This document shows positions 7,575 through 10,010 of a DNA stretch of 10,010 nucleotides, one piece after another (the stretch's first letter is position 1; the number at the start of each line of letters is the position of its first letter). The notes under the pieces were generated by a model. That model did not search any database, was not told where the DNA came from, and saw only the letters and a program-made list of their open reading frames with translations. This DNA comes from Bacteroidales bacterium (lineage in GTDB: Bacteria > Bacteroidota > Bacteroidia > Bacteroidales > UBA932). Location: the NCBI GenBank assembly GCA_017383945.1, contig JAFNUQ010000222.1, positions 1-10,010 of the forward strand, in the 5' to 3' direction. Both the position numbers and the translations under genes were made by a program.

Positions 7575-8688
7575 AAAGATAAGAGCAATAATCAGCGGCG
7601 GCGGCACTGGCGGACACATCTTCCCAGCGGTTTCAATTGCCAGCAAACTCAAGGAACTCAATCCAGAAACTGAGATCCTCTTTGTTGGTGCGGAAGGCAA
7701 GATGGAGATGGAAAAAGTACCGGCAGCCGGGTTTGAGATTATCGGACTGCCTATGGCAGGTCTGCAGCGCAAACTCAATCTTAAGAACATCATTCAGAAT
7801 CTTAAGTTGCCGTTTAAACTGATTTCAAGCGTATGCAAGGCTGGTCGCATCATTGACCAGTTCAAGCCTGATATCGCTATCGGCGTTGGAGGATTTGCAA
7901 GTGCTCCCCTGCTCTATATGGCAGGCCGCAAGGGCATCCCTACCCTCATTCAGGAGCAGAATGGATTTGCCGGGCTCACCAACAAACGCTTGGCGTCCAA
8001 GGCTGGAAGCATCTGCGTAGCCTACGAAGGTATGGAGAAGTTCTTCCCAGTAGAAAAGATCTGCATGAGCGGCAACCCTATCCGTGCCAATATTCACCCA
8101 TACACCGATGAGGATAAGGCGGAAGGCCTGAAATACTACGGGCTGAATGCTGACAAGAAGCACATCCTCATCGTAGGAGGCAGCCTCGGCAGCGGCACAC
8201 TCAACGCAGCAATGAGGAAGTGGATTGAGGACGGATGTCCGGGAGGCGAAGGAGTGGAAGTGCTCTGGCAGTGCGGCAAATACTACAAGGCAGGCATAGA
8301 TGCATTTATGCAGGGCAGGCAGTTGCCAAATATCAAATACAGCGATTTCATCGGAAGGATGGACCTGGCGTATGCGCTTAGCGACGTGGTAATCAGCCGC
8401 AGCGGTGCGTCTTCGATCTCCGAGATCTGTGCTATTGGCAAAGCCTCTGTGCTTGTGCCTTCGCCAAATGTGGCGGAAGACCATCAGACTCATAATGCGA
8501 TGGCTCTGGTGCGCAAAGATGCAGCATTGATTGTAAAGGATGCAGAAGCCGTAGAGAAGCTGCTCCCTACTACACTTGAACTGCTTGCCGACCAGAAGAA
8601 GATTGAGACAATTGAGCAAAATGTACTGAAGCTCGCTCTTCCAGATGCAGCTCAGACAATTGCAGATGAAGCATATAAACTGATATGA
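7564..8688 (+). CDS. murG: UDP-GlcNAc:lipid I N-acetylglucosaminyltransferase (MurG, lipid II synthase)
   Basis: A 374-residue peripheral membrane GT-B glycosyltransferase. It adds GlcNAc to lipid I on the cytoplasmic face of the membrane, giving lipid II. The N-terminal half (acceptor/membrane side) has GGGTGGH (12-18), GVGGFASAP (107-115) and EQNGFAGLTN (131-140). The C-terminal half (UDP-GlcNAc side) has GGSLGS (205-210), SRSGASSISE (278-287) and EDHQTHNA (305-312), all hallmark MurG motifs. The start is set at ATG 7564, which puts the first glycine loop about 11 residues from the N-terminus, as in the family. A longer reading from TTG at 7537 would add nine polar residues and is not favoured. 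The gene overlaps ftsW by 11 bases and murC by four. Length is normal and no key residue is missing. Confidence 0.97.
   Translation: MKYKKIRAIISGGGTGGHIFPAVSIASKLKELNPETEILFVGAEGKMEMEKVPAAGFEIIGLPMAGLQRKLNLKNIIQNLKLPFKLISSVCKAGRIIDQFKPDIAIGVGGFASAPLLYMAGRKGIPTLIQEQNGFAGLTNKRLASKAGSICVAYEGMEKFFPVEKICMSGNPIRANIHPYTDEDKAEGLKYYGLNADKKHILIVGGSLGSGTLNAAMRKWIEDGCPGGEGVEVLWQCGKYYKAGIDAFMQGRQLPNIKYSDFIGRMDLAYALSDVVISRSGASSISEICAIGKASVLVPSPNVAEDHQTHNAMALVRKDAALIVKDAEAVEKLLPTTLELLADQKKIETIEQNVLKLALPDAAQTIADEAYKLI
8685..8688 (+). other. murG/murC stop-start overlap (ATGA)
   Basis: The murC ATG (8685-8687) overlaps the murG TGA (8686-8688). This matches the rsmH/ftsL junction and supports coupled translation and the chosen murC start. 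Confidence 0.85.
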
Positions 8689-10010
8689 CATATAAATACG
8701 TATATTTTATCGGTATTGGCGGTATTGGCATGAGTGCCATCGCCCGTTACTGCGCCTTCAAGGGCTACGAAGTAAGCGGTTATGACCGCACACCTTCTCC
8801 TCTGACTGCAGAGTTGGAGAAGGAAGGTATTTCTGTGCACTATGAAGACAACTACGACTATATCCCTAAGGATGTCAAGGAAACGCTGGTAATATATACA
8901 CCGGCTATCCCTAGTGATATGGGAGAGCTCTGTTATGTGAGAGAAAACGGCTACAAGGTCGTAAAGCGATCTCAGATGTTAGGAGAGCTCACACGTGGAG
9001 AAAAGTGTTTTGCAGTAGCAGGAACTCACGGCAAGACCACCACTTCCACAATGATCGCCCACATCCTCACCGACAGCGGCAAAGGTTGCTCGGCCTTCCT
9101 CGGCGGCATTTCCAAAAACTATGGAACAAATATGCTCGTGCACGAGGGAAAGAACGTGGTGGTAGAAGCAGACGAGTTTGACAGATCGTTCCATCAGCTC
9201 CACCCTACCATTGCAGCGATCACATCAATCGAGCCGGACCATCTTGATATCTATGGAGACTTTGCTCACGTACAGGAAGCATTTGACATCTTTGCTTCTC
9301 AGGTCAAGGAGACAATTATCCTCAAACACGGATTTTATCTTGACAGGACCAGACTTGAGGCAAAGGTATTTACATACCACATGAGCGAGCCTATGGCCGA
9401 CTTCCACGCCGACAATCTCAAGCTCGACGAGCAGGGATATTATCACTATGACCTTGTCTACCCTGGTGGCATACTAAGCGATATCAAGGTTGGAGCACTC
9501 GGCTGGATCAATGTAGAGAATAGCATTGCTGCTGCTGCAGTGTGCTTGTGCAGCGGGCTGGATGCACAGAAAGTGAGAACTGCCATCGGAAGCTTCCAGG
9601 GCGCAAAGAGACGCCTTGACTGTCAGGTAAACAATCCTGGTGTTGTCTACATAGACGATTATGCTCATCACCCTTCCGAGCTCAGCAGCGCCATATCCTC
9701 AATCAAACAAGTATTTGAGGGAAAGAAGATTACAGGCATCTTCCAGCCACACCTATTTACCCGTACTCGCGATTTTGCCGCTGACTTTGCCAAGTCGCTT
9801 AGCCTGCTTGACAAGCTCATCCTGCTGGATATCTACCCTGCCAGAGAAGAGCCTATCGAGGGCGTGACTTCAGAGATGATTTTCAAAGATGTCACCTGTG
9901 CAGAAAAAGTGCTCATCAACAAAACAGAGCTTATGAGCTATCTGGCAGATGAGGATATCGAAGTGCTTGTAACACTCGGTGCCGGAGATATTGATAGATT
10001 TGTTGAACCC
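8685..10010 (+). CDS. murC: UDP-N-acetylmuramate--L-alanine ligase (MurC), 3' end cut by the window
   Basis: An open frame of 442 codons without a stop runs to the window edge. MurC adds L-alanine to UDP-MurNAc with ATP, the first step of stem-peptide assembly. The N-terminal UDP-binding loop is GIGGIGMS (10-17). The ATPase domain has GTHGKTTT (113-120, the His after GT being typical of MurC), EADEFDRSF (161-169) and PDHLD (184-188, His186). The C-terminal domain has RRLD (309-312), DDYAHHPSE (324-332), QPHLFTRTRDF (354-364) and YPARE (384-388). The last visible residues, 'LGAGDIDRFVEP', match the usual MurC end, so probably only some 10-20 residues are missing. The motif normally read as HNxxN is INVEN here (275-279), with Ile for His. 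ATG at 8685 overlaps the murG stop and puts the glycine loop at the expected position. In related genomes ftsQ, ftsA and ftsZ usually follow. Confidence 0.97.
   Translation, partial: MTYKYVYFIGIGGIGMSAIARYCAFKGYEVSGYDRTPSPLTAELEKEGISVHYEDNYDYIPKDVKETLVIYTPAIPSDMGELCYVRENGYKVVKRSQMLGELTRGEKCFAVAGTHGKTTTSTMIAHILTDSGKGCSAFLGGISKNYGTNMLVHEGKNVVVEADEFDRSFHQLHPTIAAITSIEPDHLDIYGDFAHVQEAFDIFASQVKETIILKHGFYLDRTRLEAKVFTYHMSEPMADFHADNLKLDEQGYYHYDLVYPGGILSDIKVGALGWINVENSIAAAAVCLCSGLDAQKVRTAIGSFQGAKRRLDCQVNNPGVVYIDDYAHHPSELSSAISSIKQVFEGKKITGIFQPHLFTRTRDFAADFAKSLSLLDKLILLDIYPAREEPIEGVTSEMIFKDVTCAEKVLINKTELMSYLADEDIEVLVTLGAGDIDRFVEP

Noticed and set aside
7825..8691. Long open frame on the - strand (288 codons) opposite murG
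   Set aside because: It lies fully within murG, which has every family motif. Its translation is rich in Cys and His with no recognisable domain, so it is a by-product of murG codon use.
9178..9867. Short open frames in other + and - frames within murC
   Set aside because: murC reads without a stop through the whole region with canonical motifs; the short frames are Ser/Leu/Arg-rich shadows.

Overview
The window is a compact piece of a bacterial division and cell wall (dcw) cluster, read entirely from the + strand. The gene order is rsmH (3' end only) - ftsL-like - ftsI - murE - mraY - murD - ftsW - murG - murC (3' end missing). Together these genes encode most of the cytoplasmic and membrane steps that make lipid II, plus the septal glycan polymerase/transpeptidase pair that uses it.

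Organism: probably a member of Bacteroidota, most likely Bacteroidales. Reasons: the gene order; the small divergent FtsL-like protein between rsmH and a class B PBP; the FtsW signature with 'MTGQTLPIISHG'; the style of the MurC and MurE sequences; and the near absence of Shine-Dalgarno sequences before the starts. Base composition looks roughly balanced. I cannot name a genus. Nothing suggests horizontal transfer, and I saw no mobile elements, tRNA/rRNA genes, CRISPR arrays or conspicuous repeats.

Layout: positions 1-48 hold the last 15 codons and stop of rsmH. Next come ftsL (45-389), ftsI (391-2253), murE (2253-3707), mraY (3707-4864), murD (4868-6220), ftsW (6225-7574), murG (7564-8688) and murC (8685 to the window edge). 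The largest gap between genes is 4 bases, and five of the eight junctions overlap (ATGA twice, TAATG twice, and an 11-base ftsW/murG overlap). There is no room for an internal promoter or terminator between genes. The window is best read as the interior of one long polycistronic operon with translational coupling.

How the genes work together: MurC, MurD and MurE add L-Ala, D-Glu and the third residue (probably meso-diaminopimelate) to UDP-MurNAc. MraY moves the MurNAc-pentapeptide onto undecaprenyl phosphate to give lipid I, and MurG adds GlcNAc to give lipid II. FtsW polymerises lipid II at the septum and FtsI cross-links it, with the FtsL-like protein as divisome scaffold. MurF, an expected partner, is not in this window.

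This is an essential housekeeping locus and I do not see a new system. The points worth a second look are sequence-level oddities: MurE has three changes at normally conserved motifs, FtsI ends without a C-terminal PASTA domain, and FtsW lacks the usual QPSE motif.
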